Positions 25,568-35,217 are shown, counted from the stretch's first letter. The stretch is DNA of 48,178 nucleotides from JBGTCD01 sp041749015 (GCA_041749015.1 JBGTCD010000142.1:1-48178); one strand, 5' to 3'. Notes: a model not told the origin generated them from the letters alone. Translations and numbers: made by a program.

Positions 25568-26302
25568 TTGAAAGCCCTGAGGCTACTATTCCGCAAGTTT
25601 ACCAAATCAAATCCACGTCAAAAGGAAATCATCAAAACTGTAAGAAGCCTGGCGGGCTATGAGCCGGATAATGTCAGGCTCTTTGATCTTGCATTCCTTC
25701 ACAAATCACAATCCATAACCCATGACAACGGTTACAGGGAATCAAATGAAAGACTGGAGTTTCTCGGAGATGCTATCCTGGGTGCCGTTGTGGCTGATTT
25801 TTTATACAAAAAATTTCCTTTTAAAAGTGAAGGTTTCCTCACGGAGATCCGCAGCAGGATTGTAAATAGGGATACACTTAACAACATTGCTTTTAAGATG
25901 GGTATGAAGGAAATTCTGAATTGGTCGGGCAGCAGAAACGGAAAAATCCCCCAATCCCTGGGAGGTGATGCTTTGGAGGCCTTTATAGGTGCTGTTTATT
26001 TGGATAAAGGCTACGGATTTACAAAATCATTTATCACCAACCGACTCCTCCATGCCCATATAGACCTGGAAGAAATCTTGCGTACCAATATCAATCATAA
26101 AAGCAAATTGATAGAGTGGGCTCAAAAAAATGATAAAGAATTAAAATTTGAGGTCATAAGCGTAAAGTCACTAAAAAAGCATAAAGAATTTTCTGCAACG
26201 GTATTTATAGACAATGATCCTAAAGGAAAAGGAGCCGGGCAATCTAAAAAAAAGGCCGAACAGGAAGCAGCGCAAAAAACACTCAAAATGCTAAACTTGT
26301 GA
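25568..26302 (+). CDS. rnc: Ribonuclease III
   Basis: A 244-residue RNase III that cuts double-stranded RNA in rRNA and mRNA processing. The signature NERLEFLGDAILGAVVADFL is at about residues 59-78, and GDALEAFIGAVYLDKG follows in the catalytic domain. A C-terminal double-stranded RNA-binding domain contains FSATVFIDNDPKGKGAGQSKKKAEQEAA. The start is TTG at 25568, two bases past the fabF stop, with no better ATG, so translation is probably coupled to fabF. Confidence 0.96.
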   Translation: MKALRLLFRKFTKSNPRQKEIIKTVRSLAGYEPDNVRLFDLAFLHKSQSITHDNGYRESNERLEFLGDAILGAVVADFLYKKFPFKSEGFLTEIRSRIVNRDTLNNIAFKMGMKEILNWSGSRNGKIPQSLGGDALEAFIGAVYLDKGYGFTKSFITNRLLHAHIDLEEILRTNINHKSKLIEWAQKNDKELKFEVISVKSLKKHKEFSATVFIDNDPKGKGAGQSKKKAEQEAAQKTLKMLNL

Positions 26303-26326
26303 TGCAGCTAAGAGTTTAATCTTCAT

Positions 26327-28189
26327 ATGGACCGAACCATCAAAATAGCTGGAGCCACGTTAAATCAGACACCCCTTGATTGGGAGCACAATTTCCAAAA
26401 TATCGTCCGGGCCATTGAATCAGGGAAATCTCAAAAAGTTGACTTGCTTTGCCTCCCAGAGCTTTGCATTACAGGTTATGGCTGCGAGGATATGTTCTTA
26501 TCTGATTGGGTACCTGCAAAAGCTCTTGAAATTGCGAAAAGAATTATTCCCTATTGTGAAAATATTACCGTGATTATCGGGTTGCCTCTACACTTTGAGA
26601 GTGTTTTATATAACACAGCCCTGGTAGTTCAAAATAACATGCCTCTTGGGTTTTATGCGAAAAAACATATGGCACTTGATGGGGTACATTATGAGCCCAG
26701 ATGGTTCAGCCCATGGCCCAAAGACCTGCACGCTGAAATCGAAATGGATGGGATTAAGATACCAATTGGTGACTTCATGCCTACCCTTTTTGGCATCAAA
26801 ACAGGATTTGAGATTTGCGAAGATGCCTGGCGCAAAGATACCAGGCCAGCCCATGATTATGTAAAATCAGGTATTGAATTAATTCTTAACCCCAGTGCGA
26901 GCCATTTCGCTTTTGGAAAAACTAAACTTCGGGAAGACCTGGTGGTGAGCAGTTCCCAGGATTTTAAATGCGTTTATGTTTTTTCAAACCTGCTTGGCAA
27001 TGAAGGTGGCCGCATGATCTATGACGGGGAAATTCTAATTGCCCAAAAAGGCAAGCTATTGGCCAAAAATACCAGGCTGAGCTTTAGCCAGTATGAACTT
27101 CTGACTACCACCGTCAATTTTGATAATCCCGCCAAATCCGTTGTAATTCTCACTAAGGATACCAATAATAAGATGACCGAGTTTCCGAAAGCTTGTGGCC
27201 TGGGCTTGTTTGATTACCTAAGAAAAAGCAAAAGCAATGGTTTTGTTATTTCGCTTAGCGGGGGTGCTGATTCTGCCACCTGTGCCGTGATGGTGTCTGA
27301 GATGGTACAAAGAGGCATGCAGGAATTAGGCTTTGATGAATTTTGTAGAATGATTGGTCTGAAATGGCCAGAGGGTACGCCTAAAGAGACTGCCCTGGTC
27401 GTAAATAAAATCTTGATTACTGCTTATCAAGGCACAAAAAATTCTGCAAAAGCCACCTATGATGCAGCCAAAGGTTTGGCCAAATCCATTGGTGCTCAGT
27501 TTTATTCCTGGGAGGTTGATAAGGAAGTCGAGAGCTATACCGGGAAAATAGAAAAGGCATTGGATTTGAAACTGACCTGGGAGCAGGATGATACAGCATT
27601 ACAAAACATACAAGCCAGAGCCCGGTCACCGATTATTTGGATGATCGCCAACCTTAAAAACATGTTGCTGATCACTACATCCAACCGCAGTGAAGGGGCT
27701 GTAGGCTATACCACCATGGATGGTGATACCAGTGGCAGTATTGCGCCCATAGCAGCAGTAGACAAAGATTTCATCAAAAAATGGATCACCTGGGCCGCAG
27801 ATTCAGGGCAATATCCAGGATTAGTGCAGGTAGCTGCCCTGGCACCTTCAGCGGAATTACGTCCCGGGCATATGGCCCAAACGGATGAAGACGACCTGAT
27901 GCCATACGATTTACTGCTTGCTATAGAGAAGTGCGCCATTAGAGACCGAAAAAGTCCTGTCGAAGTGTTTAAGAAATTATCCCAAATCAAACCCTGGACT
28001 GATGATCCTCAGCTAAAATCAAGAGTCATCAGATTCTTTAGGTTGTGGTCCAGAAATCAGTGGAAAAGAGAAAGGATTGCCCCATCTTTCCATCTTGATG
28101 AGTACAATGTAGACCCTAAAACCTGGTGCAGGTTCCCTATCCTATCCGGAGGATTCGAAGAAGAAATCGCGGAATTGGAAAACCTTTGA
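26327..28189 (+). CDS. nadE: Glutamine-dependent NAD+ synthetase
   Basis: A 620-residue two-domain NAD synthetase making NAD+ from nicotinate adenine dinucleotide with ammonia from glutamine. The N-terminal nitrilase-type glutaminase (about residues 1-270) shows the Glu in LCLPELCITGYG, the Lys in YAKKHMALDGV and the Cys in FEICEDAW. The C-terminal synthetase has the ATP motif VISLSGGADSATCAV near residue 308, then TTSNRSEGAVGYTTMDGDTSG. It resembles the long eukaryote/Bacteroidota-type enzymes. It begins 25 bases after rnc. Confidence 0.95.
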   Translation: MDRTIKIAGATLNQTPLDWEHNFQNIVRAIESGKSQKVDLLCLPELCITGYGCEDMFLSDWVPAKALEIAKRIIPYCENITVIIGLPLHFESVLYNTALVVQNNMPLGFYAKKHMALDGVHYEPRWFSPWPKDLHAEIEMDGIKIPIGDFMPTLFGIKTGFEICEDAWRKDTRPAHDYVKSGIELILNPSASHFAFGKTKLREDLVVSSSQDFKCVYVFSNLLGNEGGRMIYDGEILIAQKGKLLAKNTRLSFSQYELLTTTVNFDNPAKSVVILTKDTNNKMTEFPKACGLGLFDYLRKSKSNGFVISLSGGADSATCAVMVSEMVQRGMQELGFDEFCRMIGLKWPEGTPKETALVVNKILITAYQGTKNSAKATYDAAKGLAKSIGAQFYSWEVDKEVESYTGKIEKALDLKLTWEQDDTALQNIQARARSPIIWMIANLKNMLLITTSNRSEGAVGYTTMDGDTSGSIAPIAAVDKDFIKKWITWAADSGQYPGLVQVAALAPSAELRPGHMAQTDEDDLMPYDLLLAIEKCAIRDRKSPVEVFKKLSQIKPWTDDPQLKSRVIRFFRLWSRNQWKRERIAPSFHLDEYNVDPKTWCRFPILSGGFEEEIAELENL

Positions 28190-28258
28190 TGGCTTTTCTT
28201 TCGCAAAAAGAAGTAATTATCAGATATTAGCACCGCAAAAAAAAACCCTGCTCCAAAA

Positions 28259-29437
28259 ATGGATTTATCCTATATTATCTGGAATGCCAGTCCCGAAATT
28301 TTTACAATTGGACCTGTTACCCTGCGCTGGTACGGATTCCTGTTCGCACTTGGATTCCTGATCAGCCAGCAGATTCTTTTTTATATCTACAGGCAAGAGG
28401 GAAAGCCCGAAAAGGATGTAGAAACCCTAACTGTTTATATGGTGATTGCTACCATTCTAGGGGCAAGGTTGGGACACGTGTTGTTTTACGAACCCGACAA
28501 GTATCTTTCAGATCCCATTTCTATCCTAAAAATTTGGGAAGGGGGACTTGCCAGTCATGGCGCAGCGGTAGGCATTATCGCTGCCCTATGGATTTACAGC
28601 CGATACAATATAAGCTTTAGCAGAATCGAAAAAAGCGCCCAAAAAAAGAAGGGATTTTTTGTGATTCCACAAAAAAAGGCTGGGCAAAATTTTCTCCAGG
28701 TTATGGACCGCATCGTAATAGTAGTAGCCCTTACCGGCTGCCTGATTCGTTTTGGTAATTTCATGAACTCTGAGATTATAGGTAAACCAACCCAAAGCGA
28801 CAAAGGGGTGATTTTCGCCCATAATCTAACCTATGTGATGGAGGATGCCGGAGGCGCCACCCCCATCAAAGTGGAGAAGATTTCCTATTCCAAAAAACCA
28901 GGTGCTGAAATGGTGAATGGAAAGGTACCTATTGAGGTCAATATGACTTTCCAGGAAGGACCGGTAAATGATGAAGCAGCATTCGAATCCTTTATCAATC
29001 GTGAATTTGGGGGAAGGGTCAGACAATACTCTTTTATCAATGATCATATCGTGCTTAACCCGGAGTTGTCCAATTGGTACCAGATAAAGCAAGACCCGGG
29101 AAGACAGTATTCCGCCACCATTGAAGCGTTGGGCATCCCAAGGCATCCCGCCCAACTTTATGAATCCATTTCTTCACTACTTCTATTTTTTGCTTTATTT
29201 TTCGTTTGGACCAGGTATAAATCCAGCCTACCAGATGGTCGGATTTTTGGCATTTTTCTTGTGATTTTGTTTGGGTTAAGGTTTTTCTACGAATTCTTAA
29301 AAGAAAATCAGGTAGCCTTTGAAGATGACCTGGCATTAAATATGGGCCAGTGGTTGAGCATTCCTTTGGTAATATTAGGAATAATTATCCTGGTACGGTC
29401 GTTCAAAAAGAATGGGGTGGAAGCCTTAAGGAGTTGA
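28259..29437 (+). CDS. lgt: Prolipoprotein diacylglyceryl transferase (enlarged)
   Basis: This inner-membrane enzyme moves diacylglyceryl from phosphatidylglycerol to the lipobox cysteine. Key segments are LRWYGFLFALGFL, ARLGHVLFYEPDKYL, GGLASHGAAVG with the catalytic-region histidine, RFGNFMNSEIIGKPT (the Lgt signature) and RHPAQLYESI. At 392 residues it exceeds the usual 260-290. Extra sequence lies at about residues 122-150 (lysine-rich, probably cytoplasmic) and 192-288 (extracytoplasmic, between the signature and RHPAQLYE). Similar expansion is known in Bacteroidota Lgt. Several lipoproteins in this window are presumably its substrates. Confidence 0.94.
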   Translation: MDLSYIIWNASPEIFTIGPVTLRWYGFLFALGFLISQQILFYIYRQEGKPEKDVETLTVYMVIATILGARLGHVLFYEPDKYLSDPISILKIWEGGLASHGAAVGIIAALWIYSRYNISFSRIEKSAQKKKGFFVIPQKKAGQNFLQVMDRIVIVVALTGCLIRFGNFMNSEIIGKPTQSDKGVIFAHNLTYVMEDAGGATPIKVEKISYSKKPGAEMVNGKVPIEVNMTFQEGPVNDEAAFESFINREFGGRVRQYSFINDHIVLNPELSNWYQIKQDPGRQYSATIEALGIPRHPAQLYESISSLLLFFALFFVWTRYKSSLPDGRIFGIFLVILFGLRFFYEFLKENQVAFEDDLALNMGQWLSIPLVILGIIILVRSFKKNGVEALRS

Positions 29438-29464
29438 AATCGCTTCCAAAACAAATTCAATCGA

Positions 29465-30946
29465 ATGGGATCTGGAATTCTATCAGAAAAAGTACTTAGG
29501 TTCCTGTTCACAGCAGTTGTATTGCTCCTTGTTTTTAATATTGCTTCATATGGGTCTACTCCCGATAGACCCATTTTGCCGGATACTTTGCATCATAATG
29601 ATACCACCATCACCTTTTCCAAAGATACCCTTGAAATCGACCGAATTTTTATTGTAGGTAATCGCAAGACCAAGGAAAGGATCATCCTCAGGGAACTTTC
29701 CTTTCAGAAAGGATCAATCCTCACCGCCGCAGAGCTCTTGATGCATTTGGAAAATGATCAAAGTAAGCTGCTGAATCTCAGGCTTTTTAATGTGGTTGAG
29801 TTTAATCCTGTGGAGATCGGAGCAGGTAAGGTGGTAGTGGTTTTAAGGGTGAATGAACGCTGGTATTTTTTTCCTGTGCCCTTGTTCGAACTTGTAGACC
29901 GTAACTTTAATGACTGGTGGGTCAACCGCGACAGGGACCTCAGCAGGGTGAATTATGGCGTAAGGCTGTACCAGGAAAATTTCAGAGGGAGAAACGAAAG
30001 GATAAGGGCTACTGCAAGGTTTGGATTTGCCAACCTCTTTGACCTTCAATATGCCATCCCAAATATCGGAAACAAACAACAACATGGTGCCTCCATAAAA
30101 ATCGATTATTCTGATTTTAATGCCATTGCCTTCAGATCCATCGACCATGTTCCGGAATTTTATGAATCAGAAAAAACCCTTCGTTCAAGCCGGGGATTGT
30201 CCCTTGGATATAATTACCGCAAATCATTTTATGACTTTCATTTCCTGGAAATGGGCTTTAGAGATAACCGCATCAATGACACGATTGCGGTATTAAATCC
30301 TGATTTTTTCCTTGATGGAAGAACCCGGCAGCAATATTTTCACATGACTTACAGATTTCTACGAGAAAAAAGAAATTTTATCTCTTACCCCCTACGAGGC
30401 TATTATTTAAGATTTGAGCTCAGCAAACTGGGCCTTGGCATCTATGACGACCTGGATTGGTTCAGTGCCACATTCACGTATGCCAAATACTGGGATTTGA
30501 AAAAAGATTACTACCTGAGCAATTACTCTAGTATTTTCATCAGTGGGCCGGAAATACAGCCCTATCAAAATCTGCGCGGAATGGGCCTGGGATCTGACTT
30601 TGTCAGAGGATATGAGTTGTTTTTTATAGAAAGTCAAAATTTTATGATTAACAAAACAACTTTTAAAAAGAAAATATTTTCATACACAAAGGAATTCAAA
30701 AGAACGCCTCTTGAGCAGTTCCGTTACGTGCCCTTGTCTATCTTCCTTAAAACCTATACCGATATCGGGTATGGGGCCAATCTGACGAATTATGCCAATA
30801 ATGATCTGCTTTCTGATAAATTTTTATTGGGATCAGGGCTCGGATTGGATATTGTGACCTTCTATGATATGGTGCTTAGGTTAGAGTATTCCTTCACAAT
30901 CGAAGGGGATTCAGGGTTCTTTTTTCATATCAAAAGGGAGTTTTAA
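29465..30946 (+). CDS. POTRA-containing BamA/TamA-like outer-membrane protein
   Basis: A 493-residue exported protein with an N-terminal signal sequence (FLFTAVVLLLVFNIASYG). One POTRA-like domain follows (IDRIFIVGNRKTKERIILRE to LFNVVEFNPV, about residues 59-118). The remainder looks like a beta-barrel of the surface antigen/BamA superfamily, with RLYQENFRGRNERIRATARFG, the late FVRGYELFFIE segment and a terminal FFFHIKREF. True BamA has five POTRAs and is longer, so this is a smaller relative, perhaps assisting in outer-membrane assembly or transport. It follows lgt by 27 bases. Confidence 0.82.
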   Translation: MGSGILSEKVLRFLFTAVVLLLVFNIASYGSTPDRPILPDTLHHNDTTITFSKDTLEIDRIFIVGNRKTKERIILRELSFQKGSILTAAELLMHLENDQSKLLNLRLFNVVEFNPVEIGAGKVVVVLRVNERWYFFPVPLFELVDRNFNDWWVNRDRDLSRVNYGVRLYQENFRGRNERIRATARFGFANLFDLQYAIPNIGNKQQHGASIKIDYSDFNAIAFRSIDHVPEFYESEKTLRSSRGLSLGYNYRKSFYDFHFLEMGFRDNRINDTIAVLNPDFFLDGRTRQQYFHMTYRFLREKRNFISYPLRGYYLRFELSKLGLGIYDDLDWFSATFTYAKYWDLKKDYYLSNYSSIFISGPEIQPYQNLRGMGLGSDFVRGYELFFIESQNFMINKTTFKKKIFSYTKEFKRTPLEQFRYVPLSIFLKTYTDIGYGANLTNYANNDLLSDKFLLGSGLGLDIVTFYDMVLRLEYSFTIEGDSGFFFHIKREF

Positions 30947-31587
30947 TCAGGGTCTATCCTGGTCTTTCTGCCTTTCTTATCTACATAATACCAATCCCCT
31001 GCGCGTTCACCATTGGTATAATCCCCGATAAACTCTAAACTGCCCTTCTCATTGTAAAACTTCCATTCACCCTCCTCCAGGCCTTTTTTAAATTGCCCTT
31101 CCTGAATTAAAATTCCGTCTTGATTATAAGCCTTCCAGATGCCTTCAGGCATACCCTCATGATAAAATACTTTTCTGTTCAGAACGCCATTATCATGAAA
31201 AAACTGCCATTCCCCGGCGTAAAGGCCATCCCGATAAACCCCCTTCTTTTCCAGTATGCCATTTTGATGGTAATAGAAGGAAGAATCATTCAAGATTCCG
31301 GAATCCCATTGCTCTATGGATAGCAAGGTGCCATCAGGGTGATAATTTTTTGCCTTTCCACTGAGGACTCCATTTTTGTACTCTTCCACAGCCATAAGGG
31401 TGCCTTCCGGGTATTTGTAGGTCCACTTACCTTCTTTCTTACCATTAATCATTTCACCCTTCTCCCGCTCTTCCTCTAGTACTTCTGGATCATTTTTTTC
31501 CTGAGAAAAAGAGTTAATACTAACACAAAGAAGGACAAATGTTGGTATATATAAATTAAACCTCAGAAAAATATTTTTTAATAACAT
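30943..31587 (-). CDS. MORN/YwqK-type repeat protein, exported
   Basis: A 214-residue secreted protein. The N-terminal signal (FNLYIPTFVLLCVSINSFSQ) ends near residue 29. The rest is a repeat of about 22-24 residues with the pattern G-x-W-x-x-Y/F-x-x-x-G-x-L (for example KKEGKWTYKYPEGTLMAVE and YAGEWQFFHDNGVLNRKV), repeated about seven times, as in MORN-repeat and YwqK-type proteins. The final YVDKKGRKTRIDPD resembles the other repeats. It converges on the POTRA gene with a 4-base overlap. No function is known; the YwqK antitoxin label attached to this fold is not evidence of a toxin system. Confidence 0.82.
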   Translation of the reverse strand: MLLKNIFLRFNLYIPTFVLLCVSINSFSQEKNDPEVLEEEREKGEMINGKKEGKWTYKYPEGTLMAVEEYKNGVLSGKAKNYHPDGTLLSIEQWDSGILNDSSFYYHQNGILEKKGVYRDGLYAGEWQFFHDNGVLNRKVFYHEGMPEGIWKAYNQDGILIQEGQFKKGLEEGEWKFYNEKGSLEFIGDYTNGERAGDWYYVDKKGRKTRIDPD

Positions 31588-31648
31588 TTAATTCACTTAT
31601 ATTAAATTACCATTATTGCTTACCTGTAAGCTATAAAACGTAGGAATT

Positions 31649-32461
31649 ATGAAAAAATTCGTTCCTGCTTTAATCTTAATAGGTGGTCATTTAGTCTTTG
31701 ATGCCCAGGCCCAGCAAGGAAACCCTCAGATGGGTGCCCGGCCATTAGCCATGGGCAATACGGAGGTAGTAACGGATGACTCATGGGGCATGTTCAATAA
31801 TCCTGGGACCTTATCCCAAAACAACTCCAACACACTCCTTTTTGGCTATAACATGTTTTACGGCCTTGAGGGGTTTGGCACGGTGGCAGCAGGGTATCAT
31901 CAAAATATTGGATCCGGTGTGGCAGGTGTAGGGTTTTATCGTTTTGGAGATGATCTCTTCAACGAAACGATCGTTTCTGGTGTTTTTAGCAACAGATTTG
32001 GAATAGCTGGATTAGGAGCCCGGATAAACTATATCCAATACCAAATTCAGGATTTTGGATCAGGCGGTACAGTTACTTTGGACTTTGGTGGATTTACCGA
32101 GGTTACACCAAAAGTTTTTGTTGGCGCCTCTATCACTAACATCACGCAATCATATTTATCCAAACTAGAAGATCAGCGCCTGCCCACCACCATGGAGGCC
32201 GGTATTTCTTTAAGGCCATCTGCGGAGGTCATAGTAAATTTTGTTGCTTCTCAGATTCTGGGCTACGAGGCTGTATACCGTGCAGGTCTGGAGTATTTAA
32301 TTATTGATGGTCTTGCACTAAGAAGCGGGTTTCAGGTAGACCCCCAAAAGTTGTATTTTGGATTAGGCTTGAATTTGGAAAAATTCACCATAGACATTAC
32401 TACTTATAATAATCCCTACCTGGGTTTTGCCAATCAGCTATCCGTCACCTATACCCCATGA
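31649..32461 (+). CDS. PorV/PorQ-like outer-membrane barrel protein
   Basis: A 270-residue exported protein with a signal peptide (MKKFVPALILIGGHLVFDAQAQ). The mature start MGARPLAMGNTEVVTDDSWGMFNNPGTLSQ fits the family of PorV/PorQ and FadL-like barrels, which have a conserved G-A/G-R-x-x-A-M-G-N segment at this place. The remaining sequence alternates hydrophobic and polar residues and ends in NQLSVTYTP. It overlaps the next gene by four bases (ATGA), a strong coupling signal. Because the closest known members act with T9SS cargo or lipids, I cannot tell whether this is a secretion component. Confidence 0.75.
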   Translation: MKKFVPALILIGGHLVFDAQAQQGNPQMGARPLAMGNTEVVTDDSWGMFNNPGTLSQNNSNTLLFGYNMFYGLEGFGTVAAGYHQNIGSGVAGVGFYRFGDDLFNETIVSGVFSNRFGIAGLGARINYIQYQIQDFGSGGTVTLDFGGFTEVTPKVFVGASITNITQSYLSKLEDQRLPTTMEAGISLRPSAEVIVNFVASQILGYEAVYRAGLEYLIIDGLALRSGFQVDPQKLYFGLGLNLEKFTIDITTYNNPYLGFANQLSVTYTP

Positions 32462-34512
32462 AAAAGGCCTGCATTATATTGGTTTATTACTTTTCTTGTG
32501 TTGGTGCATTGATGGCTCAGGTAAGGGATATTGATTTGGAACTGGAACAATTAATTGAGGAAGTGCTGCCATTTATGGATGAGGAGGCCGATTATGAGAC
32601 CCTGTATGAGAATTTTCTATTATTTTATTCCAGCCCAGTTGACCTCAACAAGGGGGATGCAAACCTCCTGTATAATCTTTATATTCTGAGCGAGGAGCAA
32701 ATTCAAAATCTTATGCTTCACCTTCAAAAATATGGGCCAATGGCATCTATTTATGAACTCCAGGCGGTGAAGGGTTTTGACTCTGAGACCATCCGAAAAG
32801 TACTGCCATTCGTAAAAGTTGGTACTGCCGAAAAATTCAAATTATCTGATATCATTCATAATGACAACCAATATCTCATCACCCGGTACGAACGAACATT
32901 GGAGAGTCGCAGAGGTTTTTTAAATATTGACGGACAAGATCCTGCTTTTGCCGGCAGTCGGGATAAAGTTTACCTTAGATATCGCAATAATATTTCAGGT
33001 AAATTTAGTCTGGGATTTACCCTCGAAAAAGATGCCGGAGAGCAATTTATTTGGGAACCCGGCACCCGCAGATATGGATTTGATTTTCATTCTTTCCACT
33101 TTCAATATTTCCCAGGGGGTCGTGTTAAACGCATTACCATAGGTGATTTCCAGGTCCAGTCAGGTCAGGGACTGGTATTTGGTGGTGGATTTTTTCTGGG
33201 TAAAAGTGCCGAAACTATCAATACCGTACGCAGAGCTCAGGTAGGCGTATTGCCTTATACTTCAGTATTGGAAAGTGGTTTTTTCAGAGGTGGGGCAGTC
33301 ACGGTGGGTATCAATAAAAATCTGGACCTCACCACTTTTTACTCCAATAATAGAATAAGTGCTTCTATTCAACAGGATGCAGGTTCGGATACCGATTTCT
33401 TTTCTTCCATAAGGCTTACCGGGTTGCACCGCACCAATAATGAGCTCTCGGGCCGCCGAGCAGTAGAGGAAATGGCCTCAGGAGCCAATCTCCACTATCA
33501 AAATCAAAAAACCACCTTTCAGGCAGGCCTCAACTATTTGTACAATTCATTCGAAATGCCTTTTGTTCGCACTCCAAACCGGATTAATCAATTTGAATTT
33601 TCAGGTACTACCAATCAAAATTTTAGTGCGTATTACCGATACTTAATTAAGAATATCAACCTCTTTGGAGAATCGGCTGTTTCTGCTTCCGGAGGCTTAG
33701 CCCATACCCACGGGATGACCGCCAGCTTGACAGAAGGCCTGGACTGGGCCATGCTTTACAGAAGCTATAGCAGAAACTACCATAGTTTTTACGGCAATGC
33801 CTTCGGGGAGTCTTCCAGAAACATCAATGAGACCGGGCTATATTGGGCCTTGCGGTACAGGTGGGACAAAAAATGGTCTGCTCAGGCCTATTATGATTAT
33901 TTTTCATTTCCCTGGAGCCGGTTCAGAGCAGAGCGACCAGGGCATGGCCATGAATACCTGGTCAGGATCAATTACCGCCACGACCGAAATACCTGGATAT
34001 TTCTTCAAATCAGATCCAAAACCCGGCCCAGAAATGAATTGATGCCGGGGGAGCACCTTTTCAGATTAACCCCTGGAGAACGGCAGGTGATGACCCTCAA
34101 TATGGACTATCCGGTGAAGGAAGGTCTGCTATTGAAGACCAGAATCCAGGCAAGCCGTTTCATCCATGGTGCCAATACTACCAAGGGTTTTGCGTTGATC
34201 CAGGATGCCAACTGGAGGTTTAGAAATTTTAGAATTTCCGGGCGTACGGCACTGTTTAATACCGATGATTTTGACAATGCTATCTATGTATTTGAGCGTA
34301 ATGCCTTATATGCTTTTGCATTGCCTCCATATTCCGGGGTTGGCATCAGGCAATACATATTAATTCAATATAGGCCCGTCTCAAAAGTAACCATTTGGGC
34401 CAGGTGGGCCAGGACCAGATTCCTTGACCGGGAGGTCATCGGTTCTGGACAAGATATGATCGATGGCCCCACCCGTACAGATATTACCTTACAGACCATG
34501 ATCAGGTTTTAA
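32458..34512 (+). CDS. Helix-hairpin-helix domain protein with outer-membrane barrel
   Basis: A 684-residue exported protein with a signal peptide of about 20 residues. A ComEA-like domain at about residues 60-122 holds two HhH units (VDLNKGDANLLYNLYILSEE and IYELQAVKGFDSETIRKVLP), a fold that binds DNA in ComEA. The remaining 560 residues look like a long outer-membrane barrel, with repeated aromatic strands such as KVYLRYRNNISGKFSLGFTL, GHGHEYLVRINYRHDRNTWI and a final TDITLQTMIRF. The translationally coupled PorV-like gene precedes it. It is a common but uncharacterised Bacteroidota pair. A role in DNA transport is possible but not shown; the HhH could also bind a protein. Confidence 0.8.
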   Translation: MKKACIILVYYFSCVGALMAQVRDIDLELEQLIEEVLPFMDEEADYETLYENFLLFYSSPVDLNKGDANLLYNLYILSEEQIQNLMLHLQKYGPMASIYELQAVKGFDSETIRKVLPFVKVGTAEKFKLSDIIHNDNQYLITRYERTLESRRGFLNIDGQDPAFAGSRDKVYLRYRNNISGKFSLGFTLEKDAGEQFIWEPGTRRYGFDFHSFHFQYFPGGRVKRITIGDFQVQSGQGLVFGGGFFLGKSAETINTVRRAQVGVLPYTSVLESGFFRGGAVTVGINKNLDLTTFYSNNRISASIQQDAGSDTDFFSSIRLTGLHRTNNELSGRRAVEEMASGANLHYQNQKTTFQAGLNYLYNSFEMPFVRTPNRINQFEFSGTTNQNFSAYYRYLIKNINLFGESAVSASGGLAHTHGMTASLTEGLDWAMLYRSYSRNYHSFYGNAFGESSRNINETGLYWALRYRWDKKWSAQAYYDYFSFPWSRFRAERPGHGHEYLVRINYRHDRNTWIFLQIRSKTRPRNELMPGEHLFRLTPGERQVMTLNMDYPVKEGLLLKTRIQASRFIHGANTTKGFALIQDANWRFRNFRISGRTALFNTDDFDNAIYVFERNALYAFALPPYSGVGIRQYILIQYRPVSKVTIWARWARTRFLDREVIGSGQDMIDGPTRTDITLQTMIRF

Positions 34513-34513
34513 C

Positions 34514-34600
34514 CGGCTCAATTTGATCAAAGGCATTGACGAGACCATCAACAATGACCTGCTTGAAAATATCTTTAGCAAGTTTTGCATTGGGAAATGA
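34514..34600 (+). pseudogene. 3'-terminal fragment of an mnmE (trmE) gene
   Basis: Two bases past the HhH-barrel stop, an open frame reads ETINNDLLENIFSKFCIGK and stops at TGA 34598-34600. This is the normal C-terminus of the tRNA-modification GTPase MnmE, which ends FCIGK in almost all bacteria. The match begins near 34541; the 27 bases before it do not fit MnmE. No upstream body of the gene is present. The last codons (TTTTGCATTGGGAAATGA) correspond to the segment at the 3' end of trmE that genomic islands of the SGI1 type use as attachment site. I infer a scar of integration, excision or duplication. Confidence 0.7.
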
Positions 34601-34687
34601 TTACTGTAAAACAAGGGGGTAAAACTGTGGGAACTGCGCTGTTTTTATGCTTTTAAATGGACCAGAAATTGGGGGTATACAGGTATT

Positions 34688-35140
34688 TTAACCACCAACT
34701 ATTTTAATTGGTCTGCCTTCAGCAAATTCTCGTATGGTTCTCTTTACATCAACCGAAATTGCTGCGTTAGTGTCTAAAATTACCGTTTCTGTTTTATTGT
34801 CAGACAGATGAAAATTCAATTCAAATGGCCCATACGTAATTTCTTTTAAGTTTTCCCAATCAATCTTTCTTTGCCCCTTATGGATGTCTTCCTTTATTAA
34901 AATTCCATTTTTATCGACTTGAATTTTAGGAATCAGCTTGTTTGTTCGGCTAAACAAAACTATGCCATACATAATAAATAGCGGTCCCGCTACTATTAAT
35001 AATAACCCCAACAGGAAACCCCAACTCGTCCAGGAGTCAGCGATGTAAATCTGACTAATTCCAATGCCGGTGTTAATCAGCCCATTGATTATTAAAATCC
35101 ACTTGGTCGTCTTTGGGGTCAGTTCAATGGTCTTTGTCAT
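34688..35140 (-). CDS. Small membrane protein with PH-like C-terminal domain
   Basis: A 150-residue hypothetical protein. Two membrane spans fall near residues 14-34 and 39-66 (ILIINGLINTGIGISQIYIA and SWGFLLGLLLIVAGPLFIM). After them comes a soluble part, VDKNGILIKEDIHKGQRKIDWENLKEI, resembling the small PH-like domains found in two-span bacterial membrane proteins. The start ATG follows a normal upstream region. It lies beside the mnmE scar, in what appears to be an accessory pocket. No function is recognised. Confidence 0.65.
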   Translation of the reverse strand: MTKTIELTPKTTKWILIINGLINTGIGISQIYIADSWTSWGFLLGLLLIVAGPLFIMYGIVLFSRTNKLIPKIQVDKNGILIKEDIHKGQRKIDWENLKEITYGPFELNFHLSDNKTETVILDTNAAISVDVKRTIREFAEGRPIKIVGG

Positions 35141-35217
35141 ATCTCAGCAAATTTAATTTTAAAACACATGTGCACAATGTTAAGCTTATGGTTTTTAACG
35201 GTTTGGTAAACCGCTTT

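Noticed and set aside
30943..31587. Toxin-antitoxin system
   Set aside because: The YwqK label belongs to the repeat fold only; the protein is exported and no toxin gene lies beside it.
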